A stretch of DNA of 12,713 nucleotides from a bacterium (GTDB lineage: Bacteria > Chlamydiota > Chlamydiia > Chlamydiales > 2-12-FULL-49-11), in the NCBI GenBank assembly GCA_022600215.1, contig JAHZKV010000127.1, positions 1 to 12,713 of the forward strand. Direction: 5' to 3'. Both the position numbers and the translations under genes were made by a program. Of this stretch, positions 5,999 through 12,713 are shown piece by piece; position 1 is the stretch's first letter; the number at the start of each line of letters is the position of its first letter. The notes under the pieces are model-generated. The model was not told where the DNA came from and did not search any database. It worked only from the letters and a program-made list of their open reading frames with translations.

Positions 5999-7213
5999 AT
6001 GGATAGAACAAGTAGAGCAAATCCTAGCACAGCAATTTCCACTCAAGATACGAGTGAGGAGCAAAAATCTGTTCCTCGCGTTAAAGATCTTGTGATTGGA
6101 ATTTGCGATCCAGACCGCTCGCTTAGCTTGCGTGTATGGGATGGTGTTGCCCTATTTTTCTACATAATTACTGGTCTTGCTTTCATAGATTTAGGATGTT
6201 TGCTTCTAAAAAAAGTGGTAGATGAAACAAAGCATAGTTTAGCGCTTAAAAAACAAAGAAGAGCACCTATAGAACAAAGAATGGTTAATGAGGTAAAAGC
6301 TTCTATTCAAAGAGCAATTAATTGTAAAAAAATTGTTCTGTGTGATCGCATTATGCATCACCCAAAAATAGAAAACCTTATTAAGAAGGGCACCAAATTA
6401 ATCATGCTGACTGCAAAAAATAAGGCTTATGAATTAGCTAGAGATAAAGGCATATCAGTATCCGTTAAAGCTCTTCTTGAGTCAGATGAAGTTAGTGGAG
6501 CGATTAAAGCCATAAAAGCGGGTGCCACTACAGCTGGACAGAAGGCTCTTGGTGTGTATACAGATCCAAAGCTTACTCCATTACCAGCAGGACCTACTGC
6601 CGAGGATATCACGGAAGAAGGTATACAAGTAGCGGTGGATAAACTACTAGATGAGAAATTTGGTATTGAGCATGGGCCACAAAGGCTTGTAGCAGCAGCG
6701 GCGGCGGCAGGAGCAGCAGAGTCAAAAGCTGAGGATCCGGAAGACGAAGAATTAGAGCATGAAGCAGCTAAGATGGTGCGAAAAATGATGGCACAAGCAC
6801 TTGGAATACTCCCTCCTGATCCTGTGCGACCTGCAGATGAAACCCCACCAAAAACAGGTATTTTACATGATCGAGCTCTACGTGCACAACTTGGCGAGGT
6901 AGCAGTTCTAGCTCAAGATGAAGTAGCTGGTAGTATGGTTCATCACATGGGGCTGCAACAGCCTACAGCAGATTCACCAATGGGTAGATTAACAGCTACT
7001 CTTACTCAAGCGGTATATGCGGGCATGGCTGATCGTTTTGGTCTGCCAGTAGACAGAAGCGCTGGTATTACTCTACCAGGCCTTGGTAAAAAATATGCTA
7101 TGCAAAAAGCAACAGAGTATGCAAAGGGTACCTTATTAGGACAAGCGGCCATGGGTGCAAAGCGAGCAGCAAAAGGTACATGGTATGAAAAAGCGTTTTC
7201 CTGGGTTTTCTAG
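5999..7213 (+). CDS. 404-aa hypothetical membrane-associated protein, partner of the 496-aa protein
   Basis: No known family is recognised. The N-terminal 45 residues are polar and Ser/Thr-rich. They are followed by one strong hydrophobic segment (about 48-71, VALFFYIITGLAFIDLGCLL) flanked by Lys residues on its C-terminal side, then a basic helical region (75-185). The latter contains MHHPKIENLIKKGTKLIMLT and LESDEVSGAIKAIKAGATTA, which resemble the repeat units of the preceding protein. A Pro-rich linker, an Ala run (232-240), an acidic patch (EDPEDEELEHE, 245-255) and an Ala/Gly-rich helical C-terminus follow. AGGGA lies seven bases before the ATG. The gene is 13 bp behind the 496-aa gene, so the pair is co-transcribed, and it ends 20 bp before the convergent malic enzyme gene without a visible terminator. 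An effector or inclusion-membrane role is possible but unproven. Confidence 0.8.
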   Translation: MDRTSRANPSTAISTQDTSEEQKSVPRVKDLVIGICDPDRSLSLRVWDGVALFFYIITGLAFIDLGCLLLKKVVDETKHSLALKKQRRAPIEQRMVNEVKASIQRAINCKKIVLCDRIMHHPKIENLIKKGTKLIMLTAKNKAYELARDKGISVSVKALLESDEVSGAIKAIKAGATTAGQKALGVYTDPKLTPLPAGPTAEDITEEGIQVAVDKLLDEKFGIEHGPQRLVAAAAAAGAAESKAEDPEDEELEHEAAKMVRKMMAQALGILPPDPVRPADETPPKTGILHDRALRAQLGEVAVLAQDEVAGSMVHHMGLQQPTADSPMGRLTATLTQAVYAGMADRFGLPVDRSAGITLPGLGKKYAMQKATEYAKGTLLGQAAMGAKRAAKGTWYEKAFSWVF

Positions 7214-7233
7214 GCAGCAGTCTTCCGCATTCA

Positions 7234-8931
7234 TTATACATACTTTTTATAATTAGGTGACCACATCGTCTTTTCAAGTCTAAGAAGAATGTCTGCCTCC
7301 TCTTTTACTTCTATCATCCCCTCTTTTGCAGCATATTTTGCAATATCGAAAGCTATTTGCTTCGATGCTTCTTTGAGTTGTGGGAACTCTGGAAAGAGAA
7401 GTGGTGGGGAAATTCTACTCAAGGTCTCCCCTGCGATAAAAAAGAACTCTTCAGGGATAGTTTTTACATCAAAAGCGGTCGTAAAGAGTCCTATACCTGG
7501 GAAGATATAGACATTATTACATTGTTGCACTTGATAGGTTTTTCCTTCATATTCCACAGCAGGAAATGCAGTACCTGTTGCTACAATAGCCTTCCCTTTA
7601 CTTGTTTTGATAATCATTTCAGGAGTAGCCTCTGCTTTCGTATGGGGATTCGATAGTGGAAAAACAATTGGAATGGTCGTATGTTTCATAATCCCTTGAA
7701 TAGTCTTCTCTTTAAAAGCCCCTTTTTGAGCAGAAGCTCCAATCAAGATAGTAATTCCAAAATGCTCAATAGTTTCATCCAAAGAAATAGTAGGTCCTAA
7801 ATGGGCAGGTTTATCTTTAGCAAAAAAGGTATGTTCTTCACGCAATCCCTCTTGTCCATGATAGGTTAAGCCATCTCTATCGATGATATAAATAGCATCT
7901 CTTGCCACATCTTCCGAAACACTATGATGAAGTAAATAGCGGTAAATACTCTTCCCTATCCCCAATCCAGCAGCCCCGCCACCAAAGATTGCAATCTTCT
8001 CTTCTTTGAGCGCGCTTCCTTTCATTTTCAAAGCAGATAGTAGTCCTGCCAATACGACAGAAGCTGTTCCTTGGATGTCATCATTAAAAGATAAGACAGA
8101 GTCTTTGTATCGATCCAATACCTTCTGAGCATGTTTACCAAGGAGATCTTCCCACTGTAAAAGTGCCTCTGGAAAAACCTTTTTCACTGCATCTACAAAA
8201 GCATCCATAAATTCATAATATTGCTCGCCAGAGATCCGATTTTTCCTTCTACCAAGATAGAGAGGATCTTTTAAGAGCTCTTCATTATCCGTCCCCACAT
8301 CAAGAAACACAGGAAGGACAAGGCCCGGAGCAACGCCGCCAAAAAGGGTATAAAGAGAGGTCTTCCCAATAGGGATAGTCATACCTCCAACACCCACATC
8401 TCCAAGACCTAAGATACGCCCACCATCGGTTGCTACAATGACTTCTACCTCTTTTTTTTCGGCATTTTTAAGGATTTCTTCAATATTATCCTTTTGTTCG
8501 TAAGGGATATAGAGACCTCTGCTATGGTGATAGTGTAGGCTGAAGTTCAAAGATGCTTCCCCCACTACTGGCGTGTAGATATAAGGAAGTGTCTCCACCA
8601 CATGATCACTACAAAACCGGAAAAAGAGCGTTTCATTTCTATTTTGTAACCCAGTTAAGAAGTGGTATTTAGAAAGTCCATTTTCACACTCTAAAAAATT
8701 AGCGTACCGTCTTGCAAGTTGTTGATCTATAGTAGAGATATAAGGAGGCAAAAGTCCCAGTAAGTCGAGCTTTTCTCTCTCCTCTTCTGTAAAAGCAGAG
8801 CCTTTATTCCACAAAGGGCTTCGAAGGAGCTCTCTCCCCTTCATCGGCACTTTAATCTCCTCTTTGTTAGACTCTTCCAAATAACGCTCCCCTGCTGCCT
8901 CCAAATATCCATAAGAGAGGCTTTTCTGCAA
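7234..8931 (-). CDS. maeA: Malic enzyme, NAD-dependent type (oxaloacetate-decarboxylating)
   Basis: It converts malate to pyruvate and CO2 with reduction of NAD(P), linking the TCA cycle to pyruvate. Numbering from the longest frame (565 aa), the catalytic Tyr119 is in YIYTPVVGE and Lys190 in IPIGKTSLYT. The metal ligands are Glu261-Asp262 in QWEDLL and Asp285 in FNDDIQGTA. The Rossmann loop is FGGGAAGLGIG (316-326), and Asp351 at the end of the second strand (YIIDRDG) favours NAD. Length and motifs match E. coli MaeA-type enzymes. The longest frame begins with TTG at 8931, seven bases after the HlyD-like stop and in the same frame, but without a Shine-Dalgarno. A GTG at 8848-8850 has GAGGAG six bases upstream and would give 538 aa with the conserved LWNKGSAF region intact. 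It is the last gene of the operon. Confidence 0.93.
   Translation of the reverse strand: MQKSLSYGYLEAAGERYLEESNKEEIKVPMKGRELLRSPLWNKGSAFTEEEREKLDLLGLLPPYISTIDQQLARRYANFLECENGLSKYHFLTGLQNRNETLFFRFCSDHVVETLPYIYTPVVGEASLNFSLHYHHSRGLYIPYEQKDNIEEILKNAEKKEVEVIVATDGGRILGLGDVGVGGMTIPIGKTSLYTLFGGVAPGLVLPVFLDVGTDNEELLKDPLYLGRRKNRISGEQYYEFMDAFVDAVKKVFPEALLQWEDLLGKHAQKVLDRYKDSVLSFNDDIQGTASVVLAGLLSALKMKGSALKEEKIAIFGGGAAGLGIGKSIYRYLLHHSVSEDVARDAIYIIDRDGLTYHGQEGLREEHTFFAKDKPAHLGPTISLDETIEHFGITILIGASAQKGAFKEKTIQGIMKHTTIPIVFPLSNPHTKAEATPEMIIKTSKGKAIVATGTAFPAVEYEGKTYQVQQCNNVYIFPGIGLFTTAFDVKTIPEEFFFIAGETLSRISPPLLFPEFPQLKEASKQIAFDIAKYAAKEGMIEVKEEADILLRLEKTMWSPNYKKYV
8848..8862 (-). promoter_or_regulatory. Likely ribosome binding site and GTG start of the malic enzyme
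   Basis: On the minus strand GAGGAG (8857-8862) is followed after six bases by GTG (8848-8850), then CCG ATG. This is a much better initiation signal than the TTG at 8931. If it is used, the first 27 residues of the longest frame are not made. The N-terminal 27 residues are not part of the conserved enzyme core, so homology does not exclude this. Confidence 0.5.
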
Positions 8932-8937
8932 GAGATT

Positions 8938-10005
8938 TTATGGAGAAAGACTAGGAAGCACGCCGCCACCATTTAGAGAAACCTTTAAAGATTGCCCCAA
9001 GTAAAGTTCAGGTTGTTTCTCTGTAAAAGTGAAAAAAAGCTCCAACTTCCTTTCGCCATGCTCATAAATGCTAAGCTTTGGGTTATAAGAATGATATGCA
9101 AGCTGGTAAGAGTGAGAAGGCTTTCCAGGGAGTGTTGCTACAGCTTTTACGTGTTTTCCACGTTGCACCTGATAGGCGTGGTCTTCTGGAATAGAGACTT
9201 TTACCATCAATTGATTACTTGCCATCACCACCCCATAAGTATGATTTCCCTGCAGAAAATCCCCTGGTCCAGTAAGTACTTCTACCACTTTGCCCGCAAT
9301 AGGAGCATACGCGGTAGCATTTTTTAATTTTAAGGTGGATTGTTTGAGCGCAGCCTTTTTCTCTTCAATCTGATGAAGGTAAATTGCTTCCTCTTTTTTT
9401 GTCATGGGTGAGGTAAGTGCCTGCATTTCTGCAGCTGTCTTCTCATATTCTTTTTGAGCAAGCTTTGCAAGGAGATGTTTTTCCTCATTTTCTACAACGC
9501 TTACTGCCATTTCTTCCAAAAGCCCTTTAAATATTGTCGCCTCTTTCTCTCCTTGGTCTTTTTTCAAAGAAGCCTCTTCCAGCTCTTTTTGTTTTGCAAG
9601 CACTGCATATGGGGATGGGCCCATCTTTTTAAATGCCAATTCTGCTTGCAGTTCTCTCAGCTGCTCTTCTTTTTCCTTCACCTCAATATACAAATTGCTA
9701 TCCTTTATTTTAAATAAAGGCGCCCCTTTTTCTACTTCACTACCCCTTTCCACAAAAGCCTGCTCCACTACCCCTTCAACAGGAGCAGAAATGGATAAGT
9801 ATCCTGATGCAGGAACAACTTCCCCATCTGTCTCTAAAGCAGAATTGGCTGCCATATCTACAGGCTTTTGATTGCTTGCAAAGCTATCGCAAAAGATATC
9901 TTCCATTATCTCTGGTTTTTCTCTGGTAGAGTAAACATAAACAGATAAAACTCCCACCAATAACATCTGTACACAAAGAGAAATAGTTAGAACTGCTTTT
10001 TTCAA
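8938..10005 (-). CDS. HlyD-like membrane-fusion (periplasmic adaptor) protein
   Basis: From the start chosen here the protein is 355 aa. It has an N-terminal membrane anchor (KKAVLTISLCVQMLLVGVLSVYVY), then half of a lipoyl-like/barrel-sandwich domain (YLSISAPVEGVVEQAFVERG, about 69-88, and the following GAPLFKI). A long alpha-helical hairpin rich in Glu and Lys (about 105-225) comes next, then the second lipoyl half (ATAYAPIAGKVVEVLTGPGD) and a beta-barrel part. This is the layout of HlyD/EmrA/AcrA adaptors that bridge inner-membrane exporters to an outer-membrane channel. The TTG at 10003-10005 is chosen because GGGAGGGG stands just before it and the product then begins with its anchor. A longer frame to a TTG at 10095 adds 30 basic residues and overlaps the transporter gene. 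No ABC or MFS exporter or TolC gene is adjacent within the window, so its partner is unknown. Confidence 0.85.
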   Translation of the reverse strand: MKKAVLTISLCVQMLLVGVLSVYVYSTREKPEIMEDIFCDSFASNQKPVDMAANSALETDGEVVPASGYLSISAPVEGVVEQAFVERGSEVEKGAPLFKIKDSNLYIEVKEKEEQLRELQAELAFKKMGPSPYAVLAKQKELEEASLKKDQGEKEATIFKGLLEEMAVSVVENEEKHLLAKLAQKEYEKTAAEMQALTSPMTKKEEAIYLHQIEEKKAALKQSTLKLKNATAYAPIAGKVVEVLTGPGDFLQGNHTYGVVMASNQLMVKVSIPEDHAYQVQRGKHVKAVATLPGKPSHSYQLAYHSYNPKLSIYEHGERKLELFFTFTEKQPELYLGQSLKVSLNGGGVLPSLSP

Positions 10006-10016
10006 CGTCCCCTCCC
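10003..10016 (-). promoter_or_regulatory. Strong ribosome binding site deciding the HlyD-like start
   Basis: On the minus strand GGGAGGGG (10009-10016) contains GGAGG five bases before TTG (10003-10005). It is the best Shine-Dalgarno in the window and argues against the upstream TTG at 10093-10095, which has no comparable site. Confidence 0.6.
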
Positions 10017-10019
10017 AAA

Positions 10020-10059
10020 AAAAAGTCTTTTTCTCAGAGTAACGAGACAAATACTTTTT
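10020..10059 (-). terminator. Imperfect hairpin with U-tract between transporter and HlyD-like genes
   Basis: In the minus-strand transcript the arms AAAAAGT-TTT-TCTC and GAGA-AAA-ACTTTTT pair over 14 of 16 positions, with two G/A mismatches, around an 8-nt loop. Eight U residues close the 3' side. It begins two bases after the stop of the second transporter gene and ends just before the HlyD-like Shine-Dalgarno. It may act as a partial terminator or processing site that lowers expression of the two downstream genes. The stem is AU-rich, so its strength is uncertain. Confidence 0.35.
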
Positions 10060-10060
10060 A

Positions 10061-11335
10061 TCAAACAGTTTCTTCAGAGGTTTCTTTGCTCTCAATATTC
10101 ACAAAATATTCTCGCATAGAGTAGATAGAATAAGTCCATACCAAGAAAATTCCCATCAAAACAAATGAGAGGAGCATGGTAATATTTCCCCCATACACAT
10201 AGCTCAAAAATGCAATGATGAAAAAGACCACCGCTTTTGAGCTACGATAGGCAAATACATCAATGATGGATTTAGCTTTAAACTTTTCCTCCACATTCAG
10301 CGGTAGGTAGAGCATCTCTTTCGTAATTCCAAAAATGGAATAATCAAGGCTCTTAATCGTTGCAAAGTTTACACAAAGCACCCCAAAGGCTGGGAAAGCT
10401 AAAAAGAGCGCGCCGTTGCAAAGAAGCACCAGAGGAATAAGAGCATGGGCCCCTCGTAATCCCACTAAGCGAAGTAAAAAGATCGATCCAAATTGCAGAA
10501 AGATATTTACTATATTGACTACCCCAAAAAGGCGTCCTGCAAATTGCGTACGAAGATCTAATATAGGATAATAAACCTCTAGCAAGGTATTATACTGGTA
10601 ATCCATGATGGTAGAGGAAACTTGCATACAAAGGACTAATAAAAGAATAAACTTAAGGAGTTTGGATTTTTGAATCAATTTCACGCCATAAGAGAGATTT
10701 ACATTATCCATACTTAAAGAGATACTTTGAGAAGATGCTATCTTTGGCTGTACAGACATAGCCTTGCTATAAGCTAAGTAGGTAATGAAGTAGAGAGGGA
10801 GCGTTACCAGTAAGAGTTTTTCTGTTCCTAAAAGCACCGCCATAAACCCCGGCACCATATTTCCTAAAATGGATCCCAGGCCACCTAATCCATAAAACAT
10901 CCCATAAATATATTTTGCTCGATTTTTAGGAATGGTTGAGTGGATCACAGACCACAGCTTGTGGAAAAGGAAAATAATAAAAATATCTTTCCATAAATAA
11001 AGTAGGAAAGGAAGGGAATAAATGCTTTTCAAATAAAAAGAGCAAAAGGTGTTAAAGAAAAAGGCAAAAGCCAAAATAAAGCCCATTACCTTCTTTGGAC
11101 CAAACTTGGATATAAAGCGGTTATAGAGGGCTACTACAGCAAAGTTAAGCGGCAGCGAGGCCATCCAAGCATAAGGAAAGAGCTTTGCATTATACGCCTT
11201 TAAAAAATAAGAAGCGGAAACCCCTCTTGTAATTGCTGCCTCTGCAGTAATCACAAAACTACAAAGCATCATGCAAACAATAAATACTTTTTCTACATGA
11301 GAGTAAGAGGCATAACTACTTTTGAGCTTGTCCAA
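10061..11335 (-). CDS. NTT (ATP/ADP translocase)-like multi-spanning transporter, second copy
   Basis: A 424-aa polytopic inner-membrane protein with about 11-12 hydrophobic segments. It resembles the NTT/AAA nucleotide carriers in layout: after the fourth helix NRAKYIYGMFYGLGGLGSI (138-156) recalls their AKRFYALFGLGAN region. Near the C-terminus DYSIFGITKEMLYLPLNVEE (331-350) followed by KAKSIIDVFAYRSSKA recalls the NTT signature YSLFDPTKEMAYIPLD...KGKAAIDVV..R.GKS. Conservation is partial, so a nucleotide substrate cannot be assumed. The N-terminal AEAAITRGVSASYF is shared with the upstream paralogue. The likely start is TTG at 11333-11335, inside the last codons of the preceding gene (20-bp overlap). 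It has no close Shine-Dalgarno, which implies translational coupling. The gene ends just before the hairpin that precedes the HlyD-like gene. Confidence 0.78.
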   Translation of the reverse strand: MDKLKSSYASYSHVEKVFIVCMMLCSFVITAEAAITRGVSASYFLKAYNAKLFPYAWMASLPLNFAVVALYNRFISKFGPKKVMGFILAFAFFFNTFCSFYLKSIYSLPFLLYLWKDIFIIFLFHKLWSVIHSTIPKNRAKYIYGMFYGLGGLGSILGNMVPGFMAVLLGTEKLLLVTLPLYFITYLAYSKAMSVQPKIASSQSISLSMDNVNLSYGVKLIQKSKLLKFILLLVLCMQVSSTIMDYQYNTLLEVYYPILDLRTQFAGRLFGVVNIVNIFLQFGSIFLLRLVGLRGAHALIPLVLLCNGALFLAFPAFGVLCVNFATIKSLDYSIFGITKEMLYLPLNVEEKFKAKSIIDVFAYRSSKAVVFFIIAFLSYVYGGNITMLLSFVLMGIFLVWTYSIYSMREYFVNIESKETSEETV

Positions 11336-12632
11336 TAATTTTTTCAGTGGGATCTCCTGAGCTTTTGCCTATCTTACCATCTTTCCCGTAAATCCGATAA
11401 TCATTTTTTCTTTCTTGATAGAGGGTAAAATAGTTTTTATATAAAGCCCACGCTAAAAAGATCCAAACACCTAAAAAGAGAAAGAGATAAGGGATAAAAA
11501 TGAGAGAGAGCGCTACAAATGAGGCTATAAATTTAGAACCTCGATAGGCAAACACCGAAATAAAAGATTTACCATAAAATTTTTCTTCCACACCTAAAGG
11601 AATATAGAGCATCCCCGTCAAAATCCCAAAAATGGAGTAGTCAATAGCCTTTACTACGCCATAAGTCCATGTGAGGAGAGCAAAAGAGGGAAAGACTAAA
11701 TATAAAACTAATTTGAGAGAAATCAATAGAGGAAGGGCTAGGTAAAGACGCAGCACCCCAACGGCTCTGATAAATACATATGCCCCCACAAACTGCATAC
11801 ATACATTTACAATATTGATCACACTAAGCACCGAGCCTAAAAGTTTTGTTCGCAGGTCTAAATCTGGGTACACTCCCTGCAACTCTTTATGAAACTGATA
11901 TTCGACTAAGGTAGAGGTTGTTTGCTCACACACTACAAAAAAGAAAATATATAAAAGCAGCGAGGAAGACAAAATCAGTTTTGCCCCATAAAATGGGCTT
12001 TTCCTTCCTTTTTGAAAAGAAATAGAGGGCAGATCTTCCATCTTCTCCCTCAAGCAGCTCCCCTTTTCGAAACAAAGCACTGTAATCAGATAGAGAGGAA
12101 AGGTAAAATACAAAAGATTTACACTCCCTAAAAAAGCATATTGCCTCACTATATGACCACCAAATACAGACCCTAGCCCACCAAACCCAAAAAAGATGCC
12201 ATAGAGGTACTTAGCCTTATCAAAAGCAATAGTAGCATGAAGTGTAGACCATAGGTTGTGGAATAAAAACATCACCAAAACTTCTTTTGATACATATAAG
12301 ATGCAAGGAAGGTAGTAATTTGTATCTATCGACACAATACACCAACTATATAGGGAGATGGTGACAAAGATAGCAAGGAAAAGCATCCTAGATGCTCCTA
12401 AGCGATGGATCCAAAGATTATACGCGCCTACTAGCAATAGATTAAAGGGCATAGAAATGATCCATGCATAGGGAAAATTGCTACTACCATAGCGCTCAAT
12501 GAAATAAGAGGTGCTCACGCTTTTAGTAATAGCAGCCTCTGCGGAGAGACAAAAGCCACACGTCATCATTACAATAAGAAAATAGGGGTAATGCCCTTTA
12601 GCTTGTAAGACCTTTTGTATTTTCTTTCTCAT
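11316..12632 (-). CDS. NTT (ATP/ADP translocase)-like multi-spanning transporter, first copy
   Basis: About 438 aa starting at the ATG at 12630-12632; a TTG directly in front is a possible one-codon extension. It is a clear paralogue of the next gene along its whole length: AEAAITKSVSTSYF (32-45), FPYAWIISMPFNLLLV (54-69), AKYLYGIFFGFGGLGSVFGG (141-160), DLDLRTKLLGSVLSVINIVN (258-277) and DYSIFGILTGMLYIPLGVEE (332-351). The last aligns with the NTT signature, but its KE pair is replaced by TG, and GKSFISV stands for GKAAIDV. The final 35 residues form a hydrophilic tail. The substrate is unknown, and an MFS-type superfamily transporter is the safer general description. No good Shine-Dalgarno precedes the ATG, and the reading frame of a possible upstream gene overlaps its start by 35 bp. 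Confidence 0.78.
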   Translation of the reverse strand: MRKKIQKVLQAKGHYPYFLIVMMTCGFCLSAEAAITKSVSTSYFIERYGSSNFPYAWIISMPFNLLLVGAYNLWIHRLGASRMLFLAIFVTISLYSWCIVSIDTNYYLPCILYVSKEVLVMFLFHNLWSTLHATIAFDKAKYLYGIFFGFGGLGSVFGGHIVRQYAFLGSVNLLYFTFPLYLITVLCFEKGSCLREKMEDLPSISFQKGRKSPFYGAKLILSSSLLLYIFFFVVCEQTTSTLVEYQFHKELQGVYPDLDLRTKLLGSVLSVINIVNVCMQFVGAYVFIRAVGVLRLYLALPLLISLKLVLYLVFPSFALLTWTYGVVKAIDYSIFGILTGMLYIPLGVEEKFYGKSFISVFAYRGSKFIASFVALSLIFIPYLFLFLGVWIFLAWALYKNYFTLYQERKNDYRIYGKDGKIGKSSGDPTEKIIGQAQK

Positions 12633-12713
12633 CAAAAAAATCGCTTCGCTCCGGTGCTACAAATACCCAATTGGTCATGTTCACTGGAATATGAACATCT
12701 GATATTTGATCCG
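12598..12713 (-). CDS. Possible 3' end of an upstream co-transcribed gene
   Basis: From the window edge a minus-strand frame stays open for 37 codons and ends in TAA inside the start region of the first transporter gene. The visible peptide includes NWVFVAPERSDFFDE. I do not recognise it. An overlapping end would fit the tight packing of this operon, but 37 codons is short enough to occur by chance, and a 7-bp inverted repeat (ATGTTCA 12677-12683, TGAACAT 12692-12698) lies within it. Confidence 0.3.
   Translation of the reverse strand, partial: DQISDVHIPVNMTNWVFVAPERSDFFDEKENTKGLTS

Noticed and set aside
4495..7213. Classical inclusion membrane (Inc) proteins
   Set aside because: Incs carry a bilobed pair of closely spaced membrane helices. 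Each protein here shows only one clear hydrophobic stretch, so the name was not applied.
7214..7233. Bidirectional terminator between the convergent 404-aa and malic enzyme genes
   Set aside because: The 20-bp gap and its flanks show no convincing stem followed by a T-run on either strand.
7289..7656. Plus-strand open frames opposite the malic enzyme
   Set aside because: They are antisense to a highly conserved enzyme, and their composition is that of a shadow frame.

Overview
The window (12.7 kb, AT-rich, no rRNA, tRNA, CRISPR array or recognisable insertion sequence) reads like a chromosomal segment of an obligate intracellular bacterium. An environmental member of the Chlamydiota is most likely. 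The main clues are two tandem transporters whose C-terminal signature resembles the nucleotide transporter (NTT, ATP/ADP translocase) family typical of Chlamydiae and Rickettsiales. A glycosidase of the endoglycoceramidase / fungal sterol-glucosidase type also points to a host-adapted lifestyle, as do two Ala-rich orphan proteins with one hydrophobic segment each. The assignment is inferred from protein content alone; no 16S or marker gene is present.

Layout. (1) 1-558 (+) is the 3' end of a bleomycin-hydrolase-type cysteine aminopeptidase, cut by the window edge. (2) 567-3460 (-) is a compact three-gene unit: tpx (thiol peroxidase) > small YvlD/DUF360 membrane protein > GH5 glycosidase. It is driven by a good sigma70-like promoter, TTGATA-N17-TATAAT, at 3496-3524. 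(3) 3461-3635 is a divergent intergenic region with a 16-bp AT-rich palindrome. It is followed by 3636-4226 (+), a basic 196-aa orphan. (4) 4227-4494 is intergenic: a strong intrinsic terminator at 4319-4361, which may be the 3' end of a roughly 75-nt independently transcribed small RNA, and then a clear promoter at 4434-4462. (5) 4495-7213 (+) is a two-gene operon for unrecognised proteins of 496 and 404 aa. Both have one hydrophobic stretch, Ala runs and a recurrent short helical motif, and they are the best candidate for an undescribed system. (6) 7234-12713 (-) is a densely packed operon. In transcription order it holds the possible tail of an upstream gene, two tandem NTT-like transporters that overlap each other, a HlyD-like membrane-fusion protein, and an NAD-type malic enzyme. 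An imperfect hairpin with a U-tract lies between the second transporter and the HlyD-like gene.

How it may fit together. The malic enzyme makes pyruvate and NADH from malate. The NTT-like carriers would exchange a metabolite or nucleotide with the host. The glycosidase could act on glucosylceramide or glucosylated sterol from a eukaryotic host, and Tpx protects against peroxides. The 496/404-aa pair could be membrane-associated or secreted host-interaction proteins; this last point is inference only. Three start codons need care: the HlyD-like and malic enzyme genes both have internal non-ATG starts with much better Shine-Dalgarno sequences than the longest reading frames, and the second transporter starts at a TTG inside the first.
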